A DNA stretch of 64,000 nucleotides from Euglena gracilis (lineage: Eukaryota; Euglenida; Euglenophyceae; Euglenales), in contig CP154955.1 of assembly GCA_039621445.1 (NCBI GenBank), positions 12,156,960 through 12,220,959 of the forward strand. The letters run 5' to 3'. Position 1 is the first letter of the stretch, and every line of letters starts with the position of its first letter. The notes under the pieces are model-generated. The model ran no database searches. It saw nothing but the letters and a program-made list of their open reading frames with translations, and had not been told where the DNA came from. Shown here piece by piece: positions 32,078 through 43,352 of this stretch. Position numbers and translations under genes: made by a program.

Positions 32078-33415
32078 CCTCCCCACCCCACCGATGACCC
32101 GCCTAATCGTCATAAATCATATGCTGCACCATGCGGTAGTAGACTATTCATCCTCATGCTTCCACCCTACCTGGCCTCCCCCCCACTCCCACTTCGTCGG
32201 TGGTCTGGACCAACCACAGCAGCCCCTACCCCAATCCTATTGCCCCCCCCTTCGAAGAAGGACTCCATATTTATGGTAACATCATCCTCCCCGTGATCAT
32301 CAGATGATCCCCTCACCATTCATCTTTTTTGATTCAAGTATTTTGTGAGGCAAAAAAATTTGTTACCATCCAGAATCCCTTCAGCATGGTTATGTCCCAA
32401 CCACCCGTCCAGCCTCCTGCCTGATTTGAGAAATAGCATCATGCAGATCAATACGTATCCTGATCTGGACTGCCAGACCAGACCCACCGGGGGGGGCAAG
32501 CCAGTCTATCAGCCAGCAGCCAGCCAGTTTTTCCACCCCCTGTCGATGGAATCAAGTCACCCTGTTTCACCTCTCCGTTATGACTTATGCAGAAAACAAT
32601 CAGTTGCTTGGAACACAGTGCACTTTCTCAGAACACTCCCGAACAATGTGCAGCCCCTGTATTTTGCCTTTACAAATATACATTTTTCCAATGTATACAT
32701 ATATGTGTATTCATACGTCCATACGTATGTACATGTATGCATATTATAATTCAATTATGTGTTGTGTGTGTGTGTGTGTGTGTGCGTACTTGCGTGTATG
32801 TGTGCGTGCGCGCGCGCGCGTGTGTGTGTGTTGTGTGCCTGTGTGCAATTGATGAGGTCGTCAGTTTTTCTCGATGACGGAAGGAGAGCCCCCATGAGCG
32901 AAGCGCAGCGGCGCGAGTGATCGAGTTGAACTGTGCTGCGATCGGATTGAACGGTGCTGCCAGTGATCCTGTCTGGCTGCTATAAACCCGGTTGCTGTGG
33001 ATTCCTTATTAGAGCGTCGCAAAAGCCAGAGGGGGCCCGCTGGGGGGGGGTCCAAGCCAGCTAAAGCTGTTTCCAACCCCTCTGTCGATAAAATCAAATC
33101 ACCTGAAGAGTCTCTGGGTTGAAACAGATTGCTTGGTAAAGTACCAGAATCAAAATGTCGAAAATGGGCAAAAACAGGCAAACAATTGCCCGCCTTCCTC
33201 TTTTTTTTTTTTGACCTTGGATCAAAGTTTAGCACACTTGCCGGTTTTGCGCCGTTCTTGCTGTGCATATGTGGGTGTGTTTTGTGTGCGTGCGTGCATG
33301 TGTGTGTGTTTGATGTGTATTGCGTGTGTGCTGTATATTGTGTGTGTGTGTGTGCTGTGTGTATTGTGTGTGTGTGTTGTGCGCGTGCATGCATGTGCGC
33401 TTGTGTTGTGTTGTG

Positions 33416-33449
<34 letters not shown>

Positions 33450-34118
33450 GTGTGTGTTCCACTGCCGGACAGCTGGGGGACTTTGCCCTAGGTCAGCCAG
33501 CAGCCATTCTCCAGTCAGCCCAAAGGCTGCATCCTCTCAGCCGAACCCCTTTGGGGTCGTTATGCGACGCCCTACTCCCCCACCAGGGCACCACCGGCCC
33601 TGCTTTACCTCTGCTCCAGGGGGCTGCCTGGCTCCCTGTTACTCAGCACCCGCCCAGCCCAGGCAGGCCAGCCATCTTGTTCAGGGCAGGAGGAGGTGGG
33701 CCGTCCATTCTGTAGGGGGTCATCACATCCCCCTCCCCCCCCCCTGGCGCCCCCCCCCCCCCCAGGGATCTTGCCCCCGCCTCCTCACATGGAAATTTTA
33801 TGCCCCAAAAATTGTCTCTTGGCCTGAACTCTTGGCCTCCCCCATTTTTAGACTTATTATTATTGGCCTCCAGCGGAAGGGTAGAGGGAGCTGATGCAGG
33901 ATGGGGGGTTGGCCTCCGTCCTGTGTGTTCAGTTGGAGTATGGTCCCTTCCTACTGTTTCGGGGGGTCTGCTGTGTACTCAACCCCAGGAAGCACAGATC
34001 ACAGGAAATTCATCGCGGCATTTGCACCATTTCGCGCCTACCAGTGCCCTGCTGGCCCAGACTGGACCGAGCTTCATCTCAGCCATTCCCAGGAGAGTGT
34101 CCAGTGGGTGTCTCTCGG
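32078..34118. other. Unassigned region with two GT arrays
   Basis: GT microsatellites lie at 32760-32832 and 33260-33457. The phrase CCAGCCAGTTTTTCCACCCC near 32519 has a diverged relative near 33055. GC-rich frames at 33470-33720 and 33800-34130 look like chance. Nothing is recognisable. Confidence 0.25.
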
Positions 34119-34126
34119 GTTGCAGT

Positions 34127-34400
34127 CAGGGTCTTTTTTTTTTTTTAGTCTTGGGCCCCCGGGGGGGATAGGGTGGGTTGGTCTGGCCGAGCCCCTCCCC
34201 CCGGGGGGTCCCCCCAGGGGGGGATATACTTTTTGGTGCCGAAGGCGCAATTTTTTTTTGAAAAGGTGCTATTTTTTAGCATTTTTTGGCGATTTTGGCG
34301 ATTTTTTGGGGGGAAAATTGAGTGGGTCCCCCGGGACCCCCTGGGGGGGACCCCGGGAGGTGGGTGGGTGGGGGACCACCCGGTCTTAAAACATACCCTG
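34127..34400 (+). mobile_element. Short hAT-like element, family E copy 2
   Basis: A 274-bp element with CAGGGTCTTTTTTTTTTT at the left and TCTTAAAACATACCCTG at the right. A perfect 8-bp duplication GTTGCAGT lies at 34119-34126 and 34401-34408. Inside are GGATATACTTTTTGGTGCCG, GAAGGCGC with a T-run, and C-run/G-run pairs as in copy 1. Without the element, an open plus frame continues across the site for about 140 codons, which may be chance in GC-rich sequence. Confidence 0.92.
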
Positions 34401-34408
34401 GTTGCAGT

Positions 34409-34869
34409 ATTAACAGTGACTTTGCGACAAAACGGTTCCGGCGCTGGCAGTGTGGCGGCTGCCCACTCCGCGCCTTGCGCCGCCTGGGCTGCCCCCAGTC
34501 TGGACCTCCGCCCCTCATACCTTTCCCCCCTCCCACGCCTCGGGTCGCCCACCCGGGTGGGGCACTGCACTGCGCCCAGCGGTGTGCTGCTGCTGTAGGG
34601 GCCCCCTCTCATATGGGTGGGTGGGTGGACCTGTGTGGGGCAGGCTGCCGTTTAATTTGGAAAACTCCCTGCTGGGGGGTGTGGGTCCGGGGTCCTTTGG
34701 GGTGTCTCGCACAGAGGATGGGGATTGAGCTTCTGCTTAAGGGTTTGCAGTGTCCCCCGGGCCGGGGGGGGGGGGGGCTGGACTGCAGCTGTCCCAAATT
34801 TAACTTGTTGAAGTCCAAGTGCCCCCCCCCCCCTCAGGAGCAAGCACTGATGGCGGATCAGAGCCGTCG
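34409..34869. other. GC-rich unassigned stretch
   Basis: Open in several frames because of high GC. G-run near 34766 and C-run near 34823. No motif. Confidence 0.25.
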
Positions 34870-35283
34870 ATGATGCCTTTTGGCTATTTTGGCCGCTTTT
34901 AATTCCTCTTTTGGCCACGCTTACGCACTTTTGGCCACTTTTTTTTGTCACATTGGGCTCTTTCTGCTGCTTTTTGGCATGTGGTGTTTTTTTTGTGATT
35001 TTTTTTGCCACTTTTGGCCACTTCTGGCTTTTGGCTACTGTGGGATGACTGCTCTTGACTGTCTCTGATTGCTTTTTGGCCTCCTTTGACGACTTTTGGC
35101 CACCTTTGCCCAATTTTACCCACTTTTTGCCGCTTTTGGCCATTTTGGTCCGCTTGGGACATAATTTTCCAACAAAGGCACAGTCGGCCCTGATCGGCCC
35201 TGGTCGGCGATGGGGGTTCCGAAAATACAGCGGCCTAAAGTGGACAGAGAGTAGCCAAAAGCAAAAAAAAAAAAAAAAAAAAA
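34870..35283 (+). repeat. TTTTGGCCAC degenerate repeat with A-run
   Basis: Variants of TTTTGGCCACTTTTGGC to about 35160, then CAGTCGGCCCTGATCGGCCC, then an A-run of about 21 bases (35263-35283). The same order of parts, in part inverted, occurs around 10850-11110. Confidence 0.6.
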
Positions 35284-35561
35284 GTAGAGTCAAAAGTAGA
35301 GAGTGAAAGAAGTAGCTAGTGGGCAAAGTGGTTGTGTGAGGTATTAGAGAGTACAGCCCAAAGGCATGGAAAAGCAAAAGCATGGCCAAAGTGGCAAAAT
35401 GGCTGGGCAGTGCCGGGTGCCGCATCGTGACCTGTTGGCCCCCAGGGCCGGGGCCAGAGCCAGAGCCCCAGCCCGCAGCCAGTGGGGTGGACTGGGAGCT
35501 GGGGGTGGCTGCTGCCGGTGCGTGGGACCCCCCCCACTGGTGGAGCATGTGCCTGGCGGGC

Positions 35562-35799
35562 GCTGGGGTCGTGGACTGGAGTAACCGGTGCGTTGTCACG
35601 GTGAAGGAGACCCCCCCAACTGAAATGGAGCATGTGCCTGGCGGGCGCTTGGTGGCCGGCGTCGTAAACAAGGTAAGTCCCGCCAGGCTCCGGCCACCTC
35701 CACGTACACAGACAAAAAGAGCCAGAGGCGAACAACAGCGCCAGGCCAGAAGCAGGGATAAAAGTCACCAAAAAAACAGCCACAGTGCACACAGGGGGA
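35562..35799 (+). repeat. Segmental duplication, left copy
   Basis: About 235 bases highly similar to 36233-36457, with small deletions between them. It contains AAACAAGGTAAGT, a strong donor-like sequence conserved in both copies. A third weaker match (GTGGACTAGAGTAGCCGG) lies near 35995. Confidence 0.85.
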
Positions 35800-36232
35800 C
35801 CACCCACGCCGGTCGTGGGGCCACGCACTCGCGTGGCATCTCCTGGGACCCAGGTTGCTGCAGGCATGAGTCGGCCTTAAAAACGTAGCAACTTGGGCCC
35901 AGAGGGGTGTTCCCGACAGCAAAAGAGGGGCTCTCGCGTCCCCTGCCTCCCCATAGCCTCAAGAGTCGAACCAGGTCGGGCCATTTCCTAGATCGTGGAC
36001 TAGAGTAGCCGGCTGGGAGCGGTGAAGGAGACCCAGCAGGGTGGACCCAGCAGCAAAGTAAGGTTCGCCTTTGCCCCCAGGAGCCAGGAGGGGGGGTGCC
36101 TGACCGGGTTCCAAGTAGGTGTGCTTGTGGGACAGGGCTGCCCCGGGAGGTGCCTCCGGGCCTGGAACAGACGTACCCATGAGTTTGTTCCCAATTGAGT
36201 GGACCTGTCCACTGAGTTGGGAACCACACCTG

Positions 36233-36457
36233 CTGGGGTCGTGGACTGGAGTAACCGGTGCGTCGTCACGGTGAAGGAGACCTCCCTAACTAAAGTGGAG
36301 CATGTGCCTGGCGGGGCCGGCGTCGTAAACAAGGTAAGTATTGCGATGCTCCGGCCACCTCCACGTACACAGATAAAAGGGCCAGAGGCGAACAGCAGCG
36401 CCAGGCCAGAAGCAGGGATAAAAGGCACCAAAAAAACAGCCACAGTGCACACAGAGG
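36233..36457 (+). repeat. Segmental duplication, right copy
   Basis: Partner of 35562-35799. The minus-strand frames of both copies encode similar peptides, but the differences include frame-changing indels, so a conserved protein is not demonstrated. Confidence 0.85.
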
Positions 36458-36804
36458 GGGGGGGGGCTCGCGCTGGAAATTGTCTGTGCAACCCATTCCT
36501 TACAGGTTTTTGCTTCAAAATCCCGGGGTCCACCAGCGAGGCATTTGCGAGCCACTTGAAAACAGCATCAGCATGGCTTCTGCCCCCCAGGGGGTGGGGG
36601 AGCCAGGGCTGGGTCCTTGAGGGACGGGATTTTTTTTTAAATTTCTGAAGGGCCGGGCAGAGGTTTGAACGGGGTCGAAATTTAAAAAGTCGAAGAGCAA
36701 GCCTTTTTGATGTTTTGGGTGGATGGGCGATGGTCCAAGGATGTGGGGATTCAACTTTTTCCCCCGACGCGGACCTGTTCTTGCCGAGTAATGCCAAACT
36801 TCGC

Positions 36805-36880
36805 TCAGGTAGGGGGGGGGGAGTACCTACCTGGGCAGGCACCCCAAGGCACTCCGGAACCCCCGGGGTTGGTAACCTGG
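36805..36880 (+). repeat. Repeat family J copy 3, short
   Basis: CAGGTAGGGGG at the left and the inverse TTGGTAACCTG at the right enclose TACCTACCTGGGCAGGCACC. It is a minimal version of the unit at 22310. Confidence 0.5.
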
Positions 36881-37211
36881 GGGAGAGGGATTTAAAAAAA
36901 CACACAAAATACCTCTCAAAATGGTTTGGAAAAGGACCTCGAAGGGCTTTTTCTGAGGCGAACCTGAAAGAACATTGGCTTGAAATTCCATAAATTCTTC
37001 AACAAGTCAAAAAACGATAGACAAATGGGGGGTTTGAGGGCCTTAGTGTGATGGGATTTTCCGCAACTCCCCTCCAGGCTGGGTCCCCCCCCCCCAGGAC
37101 AGGGCTACACAGGGGGGATGCCCGCCCCGCAGTGCCGGCACTGCGTGGCACTGCGAGCCGTTTAACCCGCATGCAGGAATGACGATTCTCAAAAGTGTTC
37201 TCATCCCTCAC

Positions 37212-37378
37212 CATTGCCAGCAGTGCATTATTAAGCTTTTCCTGAATAGATGCAAGGATTGTCAGCCCTTGGCTCATGTTTGGGCCGTCCACCACACATT
37301 CAGACTCAACGGTGTGGAAGGACAACCTCGACATCGGGGATGTTGAATAATTAGGGCAATGGCCAACTAAGTAAAATA
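37212..37378 (-). CDS. Candidate internal exon, minus strand
   Basis: On the minus strand an AG after an AT-rich tract is followed by an open frame ending at ATG|GTGAGG, a donor-like site. The frame includes V-V-D-G-P-N-M-S-Q-G-L-T and S-I-Q-E-K-L-N-N-A-L-L-A-M. Composition is protein-like and repeat-free. No family recognised; neighbouring exons were not found. Confidence 0.35.
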
Positions 37379-37669
37379 CTGCCTATTTTATAGTAATATA
37401 TATGTAGTGTATATATGTAGTATAAATAGTAATATATATTACTATATATGTTGTTATTGTTGCGCAAGTGCGCAAATGACAACCTACATGTCGAATCACA
37501 GAAAAAGTTTCCGCCCACGCGCAATGTGTTTCGTTTTTTGTGTTGAAAAATTATCGCTTTCTTTCAAAGCGAAGTGCAAGTTAGGCTGCCCAAGAGGGGG
37601 TCCCACTCTGGACTGGGTGGGTGGGGGAGACTTTCCCTCCAGGTCTTAAAAAGGGATAGAGACTCTGTC

Positions 37670-37994
37670 CACACCATCTTTTTTCTTAAGGTGTGTCCGA
37701 GTGGACCCCCGGAGTGACTGAATGGGTTTTTTTTTCGGAGTGACTGATTGGTTTTTGGCTCCAGCCAAAAACAAATCGCCTGCCCTCCTCCAGGGTGGGG
37801 GGGGGGGATCGGGCAGGACTTGCCAAAAGTGCCACCTGGCGCCGAGAAAGTTTTTTTATTGGCCAAAACCCATTTTGGCCCGACCACCTCACCCATGGGG
37901 AGGTTTTGAAGTGGTTACTGGTTTTGAAAGAAACTGACTGGATTTCTGAAAATGGAAAGTGACCTCCCCTCGGAGGGTTGGCAACAATCTTATG
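37670..37994 (+). mobile_element. Family A element copy 5, degenerate
   Basis: Similar over its length to copies 3 and 4: TAAGGTGTGTCCGAG, TGACTGATTGGTTTTTGGC, GGCGCCGAG with a T-run, and an end GGGTTGGCAACAATCTTATG. No matching target duplication remains, so it is older or rearranged. Confidence 0.65.
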
Positions 37995-38318
37995 GCTTCC
38001 CCCCAAAGCCCCCCCCCCCCTTTCTTGTGGAGGTATAAGACAAATTGGACAAAGACTGCTGACCACCTTGCTCAGAAAGGACAACCGAGCCATCCCTCAG
38101 CCCCCCCTCCCCCCGCCCCGTTTTCGTCGCCATAGCGCAGACTTTGCCCCCCCGCCCGAACGGGCCTGGGGGTGACATGTGTCTTGCAGCCTGGCCAGCC
38201 TGGCACTTGTTCGTTTCTCGGCCGGGGTTCATTGCGTGCATTTGGTGATCACTTGCATTGCTGGAACGTGTTTCTGTGCCCCCGCCCCTCAAATGTAGCC
38301 TCCTCTCCCTGTTGGATA

Positions 38319-38706
38319 ACATAACGTAACGTGACATAACGTAACATAACATAACGCAACATAACATAAATTTCGTAACGTAACATAACATAACATAACA
38401 TAACATAACATAACATAACATAACATAACATAACATAACATAACATAACGTAACGTAACGTAACATAACATAACATAACATAACATAACATAACATAACA
38501 TAACATAACATAACATAACATAACATAACATAACATAACATAACATAACATAACATAACATAACATAACATAACATAACATAACATAACATAACATAACA
38601 TAACATAACATAACATAACATAACATAACATAACATAACATAACATAACATAACATAACATAACATAACATAACATAACATAACATAACATAACATAACA
38701 TAACAT
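38319..38706 (+). repeat. TAACA pentanucleotide array
   Basis: About 75 units of ATAAC with TAACG variants concentrated in the first 140 bases. It ends in a small palindrome ACATATGTTATGTCATGT. Met-Leu-Cys-Tyr-Val frames are artefacts. Confidence 0.97.
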
Positions 38707-39230
38707 ATGTTATGTCATGTTTAACATATGACCTAACTCCAGGGGATGCCGAACCACGGTTCGCGGCTTATTGTGCACAGTGGCCAATTTTTTTTTAAAA
38801 AATGTCGAAATATCAATGCAGAACAAAAAAAACAGTCAGAAAATTCGAAACTAAAAAAAAATCAGTTAAATTTCATCGACAACGCACAGTGTGTAAAGTG
38901 TGATGGTATACACGGTGTGTGGCACGGTGTGCACGATGTGCCGCATACCGTGTGTTGGCATCCCCTGTGTGTTTTAATATTGGATGAAATTTTATGACAC
39001 AGCTAGCATAGCACAAAGTAACATACACAACGTAATATAACATGGCACATCACGACATACTGCTACATACTACTACACACTGCTACGTACTACAACATAA
39101 TCTGACATTCTCATGATGTGCGATAATTAATGCAAGCATTGAACCATGTTGTATGTGTTTCATTAATTGCCTTTGTTTTTTTTCTGTTTTTGTTTGTTTT
39201 GTTGCGTTGTGCTGCGTTGTGTTGTGTTAT
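38707..39230. other. AT-richer spacer
   Basis: Contains short near-repeats of GTGTGGCACGGTGTGCACGA (38918 on) and a degenerate CTAC(A/G)TACTAC patch (39061-39100). No frame of interest. Confidence 0.3.
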
Positions 39231-39238
39231 GTTATGTC

Positions 39239-39510
39239 CAGGGATTTTTTTAAGTTTGGACCCCCGGGGGGGGGGAGGGGGGGTAGGGCGGGTGGGTCCG
39301 CCGGACCCCCACCCCTCCCCGGAGGGGGGTGGGATATACTTTTCGGCGCCGCAGGCGCCGAAAAAAATCTATTTTAAGCACTTTTCGCGATTTTTCGGCC
39401 TTTTTTTTGTGGGTCCCCCGGACCCCCCTCCCCCCCCCCCGGGGGGCCCCCCCCATGGGGTGGGGGGGGGGGGGGACCCCCCCTCCCCCCCGGTCTTAAA
39501 AAAACCCCTG
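39239..39510 (+). mobile_element. Short hAT-like element, family E copy 1
   Basis: A 272-bp element with CAGGGATTTTTTTAAG at the left and CTTAAAAAAACCCCTG at the right. A perfect 8-bp duplication GTTATGTC lies at 39231-39238 and 39511-39518. The centre has GGATATACTTTTCGGCGCCG, then CAGGCGCCG and a T-rich patch between C-run/G-run pairs. Confidence 0.93.
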
Positions 39511-39518
39511 GTTATGTC

Positions 39519-40643
39519 CCTTCCGGACTGCCCTCTCTGGTTGACATGGATTGGGAATAGTTCCAGCCTGATGCCGTGACGATGGGTCGAGGTAGTAGAC
39601 CGCCCGTGTCTCGCCTGATGTGACACGGGGCGGATACCGGCCTGGGGCCGAAAGGTGGCATTGCTTCTTGTACCAAGCAGGCTTCCTTTCACCACTCAAC
39701 ACCGCACTGAACCCCCCCCCCCAACGGCTTGTTGGCCTGCCGTAGTACCAGAGCGCCCTGTGTTGTTTTTTTCCCCCCCAAAGACATATCCTCTCTCGCT
39801 TAATTTAATTTCTTAAAACTTGCAGATATCACCATCTTGTTGGGAATCTCCGGGTTGGGTTTCTTGGTCCAGTCAGGGGGTAGCAGGGTTTGGAAATTCA
39901 CACACCAAATTGGGAGAGGTCGGGAAAAACTTGCAGCGTTATCGGCAATGGTGGAATGTGTATGTTGCGCCGTGAGGCTGATCAATGCAGCACAGTCGCA
40001 GGGCTGAACGGGAATCCTCAAAACCCACAACCTAACCCTAACCCGAACCTAAACCCTAACCCAAACCCTAACCCTAACCCAAACCCTAACCCAAACCCTA
40101 ACCCTAACCCTAACTCTGACCTTAAACCTAACCCAAACCCACCATGCTCCTCGTTACTCGATGGTGGAGGGGGAATTTGCTGCTGGCAAATCCCCTTGCC
40201 AACATCCCGATTGTTGGGCCATTTCATCACCGCAGCCTTGTATCTCAATGACCTTGTGTTGGTGCTCCAATTGGCTGTTGGCTGACCCTACCCAAGACCC
40301 GTCCCACCAGGGGGGGACCTTGTGGGTTTCTAGACCTGGCTGTGGTGACAGAATCTGTGCCAGGCGCTCTGCCCCCCAACCCTCTACGGCCTTACTTGGC
40401 CCCGCTGCTTTCCTGGATCGCTCCTCTGGTCCAGTTGCGACCGGGGCAGTGGGCTGGTCCTCTTCCACTCTCCCGGCCGCTTCGGCTGTGTGGAAAAGAA
40501 GACACTTTTGTTGTGTTTGTGGTAATTGAAGGTTTGAAGCCCGGCTTCTGCCCAAGGCTTCGCAATACCCCCCCCCCAAGGGGTGGACTGAAGCTGGTCC
40601 AAACTTGGCCAGTAGAATGTCTGGTGGACCCCCTTGCCTGCAG
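39519..40643. other. Unassigned stretch with telomere-like tract
   Basis: Mostly ordinary sequence. GC-rich frames at 40160-40690 overlap on both strands. A degenerate telomere-like tract is listed separately. Confidence 0.25.
40025..40140 (+). repeat. Degenerate telomere-like tract
   Basis: About 18 units alternating CCCTAA with CCCAAA, CCGAAC and CTCTGA variants. The mixed variants suggest an old insertion rather than a functional end. Confidence 0.85.
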
Positions 40644-40842
40644 CATACCATTTGTCTGCTTGTCCAACCTCAATTGGGTTGGCTGACTGGTTTTCTCGGA
40701 ATGATGGTTTGTTTTTGCCTCCAGACCAGACCATTGTCAAAGGTATTTTGGGCAATTTTTTGGCAGTTTTTTCCCCCCGTTTTGAAAGTTCAGTGGCTGA
40801 CTGGTTTTCATAGGAGATGGTTTTTTGAAAGCGGCAAGTGAC
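40644..40842 (+). mobile_element. Family A element copy 6, fragment
   Basis: Starts CATACCATTTGTCTGCTTG and contains GGCTGACTGGTTTTCTCGGA and GTGGCTGACTGGTTTTC as in other copies. It lacks C-run tracts and a recognisable right terminal repeat. Confidence 0.5.
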
Positions 40843-41255
40843 CCAACACCCCATCATGAAAAGGGAGAACCTCATGGCAGAAGTGCAAAAGGCACGAAGT
40901 TCCTTGAACGGTGCAGTTTCCGGAGGCTTGCTCCTTCTCCAGCTCTGTCCCCTCCTGCGCTCCTCAGGACCTCCCCCCTCCTCACAGCCGCCCGGCGGCT
41001 ACCTGGTTCCCTGCACTGCGTGTGAGCCGTGGCCAGCCACCACCCACTCCAGCCCAAACCACCCAACACGTCCTTCCCCTTCCGATTCCATCCCGCACAC
41101 ACACAGGCAGGGCCACACATCACTCTTCCATGAAGTAAAGCTATGGGTACCTACCCCTCCCCTGGGGCTCTTGCCCCCTGGGAGCTTTCATGCAACACTC
41201 CTCCTTGCATACAAACTTCGTCCCTTAAAGTTGGACCTTGGGCTGAACCTTCCTC
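40843..41255. other. Unassigned stretch
   Basis: Open frames on both strands in GC-rich sequence. 41205-41245 shares GCATACAAACTTCG...AAAGTTGG-type sequence with 27670 and 61379. Confidence 0.25.
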
Positions 41256-41480
41256 TCAAATAAGACCCTGATCCTATTTTTTGTTGTTTTTTTTTTGCTA
41301 GAAACCTCATAAAATCCCATGAAATAGGACCCAGGGGGCCCTATTTTTGTGGAATTATGGTTTTCTTGCCGGACCTGGTCCAAAAAAAAATAAGCAGGTT
41401 CCCAAAAACACTAGAAATTTTCTTTCGGCGCTTCGGTTCAAATTGAAGTTCACCATGTATTCTTAGACTTCAAGAAAACC
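41256..41480 (+). repeat. Family C repeat copy 2 (AAATAAGACCC)
   Basis: AAATAAGACCCTGATCCTAT, then CCCAGGGGGCCCTATTTTTG, then GGTCCAAAAAAAAATAAGCA and GGTTCCCAAAA. The order matches 48820-48965, so they are relatives. Confidence 0.5.
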
Positions 41481-42732
41481 CATCTTTTGAATATTTTAAC
41501 ATTTTTTTTGCGACTGAAATAGGGTTTTTTGTCACGTCAAAGGACGGAGGAAGGTCGGGGGTCGACCCCCACCTGGGAGGTGGGGGTGGGGTGTTAGGAA
41601 CCCCCACCCAAGGGTGGGACCCCCACGCCCCGGTCGCTCGTCCCGGGCCACAGTTAAGGTCCAGTTGGTGGGCCACCTTTTTTTGGCCAAAGTTGTGACA
41701 GCATCCCCGCCCGGCCCTACCTGGCAAACCTAAACGAGTGGTTTCGAGGCGGCCCTTGCCCCCCTGCCCAGTGGGTCTCGGGGTGCCTCTCCGTGCCTTC
41801 CCATCGGCCCATTGCATGCTCGGCAACCCTGGAAATGCGGCACAGCACGGCACGCAGGTCGAGGGGAGCCTGCTCCCTCTCGCCCAGGATGGGTGTTGGT
41901 GTGTGTCTGTGTGTGTTTGCGTGAGTGTTTGTGCGTGCTTGTGTTCTTGTCGTGTGTTTCTCTCTCTCTCTCTCTCTGTTTGTGTGTGCGAGTGTGTACA
42001 TGTGTGTTGCATGGTTTGTGTGCGTGCGTGCTGTCCACACGTATGCGCGCACGTGTGTGTGTGTGGTTCAAGAGTGCCGGGCGTTGGTGGGGATGCTTCG
42101 CCATCTTCCTTCTGCTCACAACACTCACCGCCCATTCCACGTTCCAGCCTCCTCCCGGACCGAAGCCCAGGCCCTGGGGCCACAGTGCCTCACCCTCGGG
42201 GGCCCAAAGCAAACCGGGGGCTGGGACAGGCAGTGGGATACTCAATCAAAACTGCTGCCTGCCAGAATATTTTGGTTGTTGGTCGAGGGCTGCTTTCTGC
42301 AACATTGATAACAGTGGCTGCAGGGGAGGAGCCAGGAGCCTGGGGCGCGTTACGGTGCGCGTTTGCTCCCATTTCGCGGCTGGGCCATCGTGGCGTTGAA
42401 TTACCACAGGTCAACCTCCCGCGAATGGTGGCTATCTCTGTTCTGTGGCCATAGATTCACTTAGCATCTGTGTCCCATCAAGCCCCCCCCCCTCCTCCCT
42501 CCCAGAACCCAAAGGCCTCTGCGTCTGAAACCTGCACGGATATTTCTTTTAATTCTGGTGACCCGAGGGGGGTGAGTGGCTGCGAATCCCGGGGGGCAGA
42601 GGGGGGATTTCCTTTATTTTTTTTGTTGATATATGTATGTTTTTTCAGTTGTTGTTTTAGTTGTTGAATTTAATTGTGGACCCAAATCTGAACCCCAAAA
42701 GTGATCTCCCCTGAGCCCCCCCCCCCTCCCAG
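41481..42732. other. Unassigned stretch with GT array
   Basis: Includes a GT/CT microsatellite at 41897-42065. A gene candidate begins at 42733. 42660-42720 resembles a repeat with CCCCAAAAGTG shared with 23820 and 56830. Long frames at 41738-42454 are dominated by the microsatellite. Confidence 0.25.
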
Positions 42733-42802
42733 GGAAGAAAAAGCTTCCCGGGGCAACTATTCGGTCACATTGTGGAAAACCGAGGGGCTGGCTTCGATTT
42801 GG
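42733..42802 (+). CDS. Candidate exon a of a split gene, function unknown
   Basis: A C-rich pyrimidine tract and CAG (ending 42732) precede an open segment including N-Y-S-V-T-L-W-K-T-E-G-L-A-S-I-W. It ends at GTAAG (42803). Joined to 43290-43352 the reading frame stays open to a TGA. I do not recognise the protein. The evidence is splice-site fit and protein-like composition, not homology. Confidence 0.4.
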
Positions 42803-42820
42803 GTAAGTTTTTGTATGACC

Positions 42821-43267
42821 CATACATCTCTCTAAGGTTTTGCGAACCCCCCCCCCCCCCCCGGGGGGCGGCTGCAGCCAGCCCCGATTTGGGCCCCGCC
42901 CCGCCGCCGCCCCCCCCCCCCCCCGGGGGGGGTGCTGCTAGCCCAGCTAGCCAGCCCCTTTTTTGGGGGTCCAGCCCAAAAATTTTCGGCGCAAAGCGCC
43001 AAAAATTTTTGAAAACTGTGTTCAAAAGTGGTCAAAAATGGGGTTTGGGGGGCGTTTGGGGCATTTTTGGGGGGTTTCAGATGCATCATTTTTTCAAAAC
43101 TGTGTTCTGCAGGTCATTTTTGGGCATTCCGAAGTCCAGCTCGCCCCGGTTCGGGTCCAGCCGGGGCCTAGGGGGGGGGGTGCGGGCTAGCCAGCCCAAA
43201 TTTCTAGCCAGCCCAAATTTCTAGCCCTAGCCCAGCACCCCCCCCGGGGTCCTTAAAGAGATGTATG
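42821..43267 (+). mobile_element. Short hAT-like element, family G, inside an intron
   Basis: A 447-bp element with inverted ends CATACATCTCT(C/T)TAAGG. A perfect 8-bp duplication GTATGACC lies at 42813-42820 and 43268-43275. The interior has C-run/G-run pairs, GGCGCAAAGCGCC with an A/T-rich follow-on, and tandem AGCCCAAATTTCT. It lies between GTAAG (42803) and CATTCAG (43289). Confidence 0.93.
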
Positions 43268-43289
43268 GTATGACCAATAAAACATTCAG

Positions 43290-43352
43290 CGCTTCGTGCT
43301 GGATGCATTCCAGGGAGTCATTCTAGACTGTTTTCGACACCTGCCACACCCT
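43290..43352 (+). CDS. Candidate exon b of the split gene
   Basis: It follows ACATTCAG (ending 43289) and continues the frame of exon a with R-F-V-L-D-A-F-Q-G-V-I-L-D-C-F-R-H-L, ending at TGA 43352. It could be the true C-terminus, or the frame may be interrupted by decay, since a second open frame starts at 43361. Confidence 0.4.

Noticed and set aside
33133-33894. 253-codon plus frame with Cys/Val-rich centre
   Set aside because: Centre is a GT microsatellite; flanks show no domain.
34127-34400. Interpretation of the GAAGGCGC stem and T-run as a bacterial terminator
   Set aside because: Context is a eukaryotic mobile element; the same module recurs inside other element families.
38249-38706. 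Met-Leu-Cys-Tyr-Val open frames on the minus strand
   Set aside because: TAACA array read through; unit length five gives all frames open.
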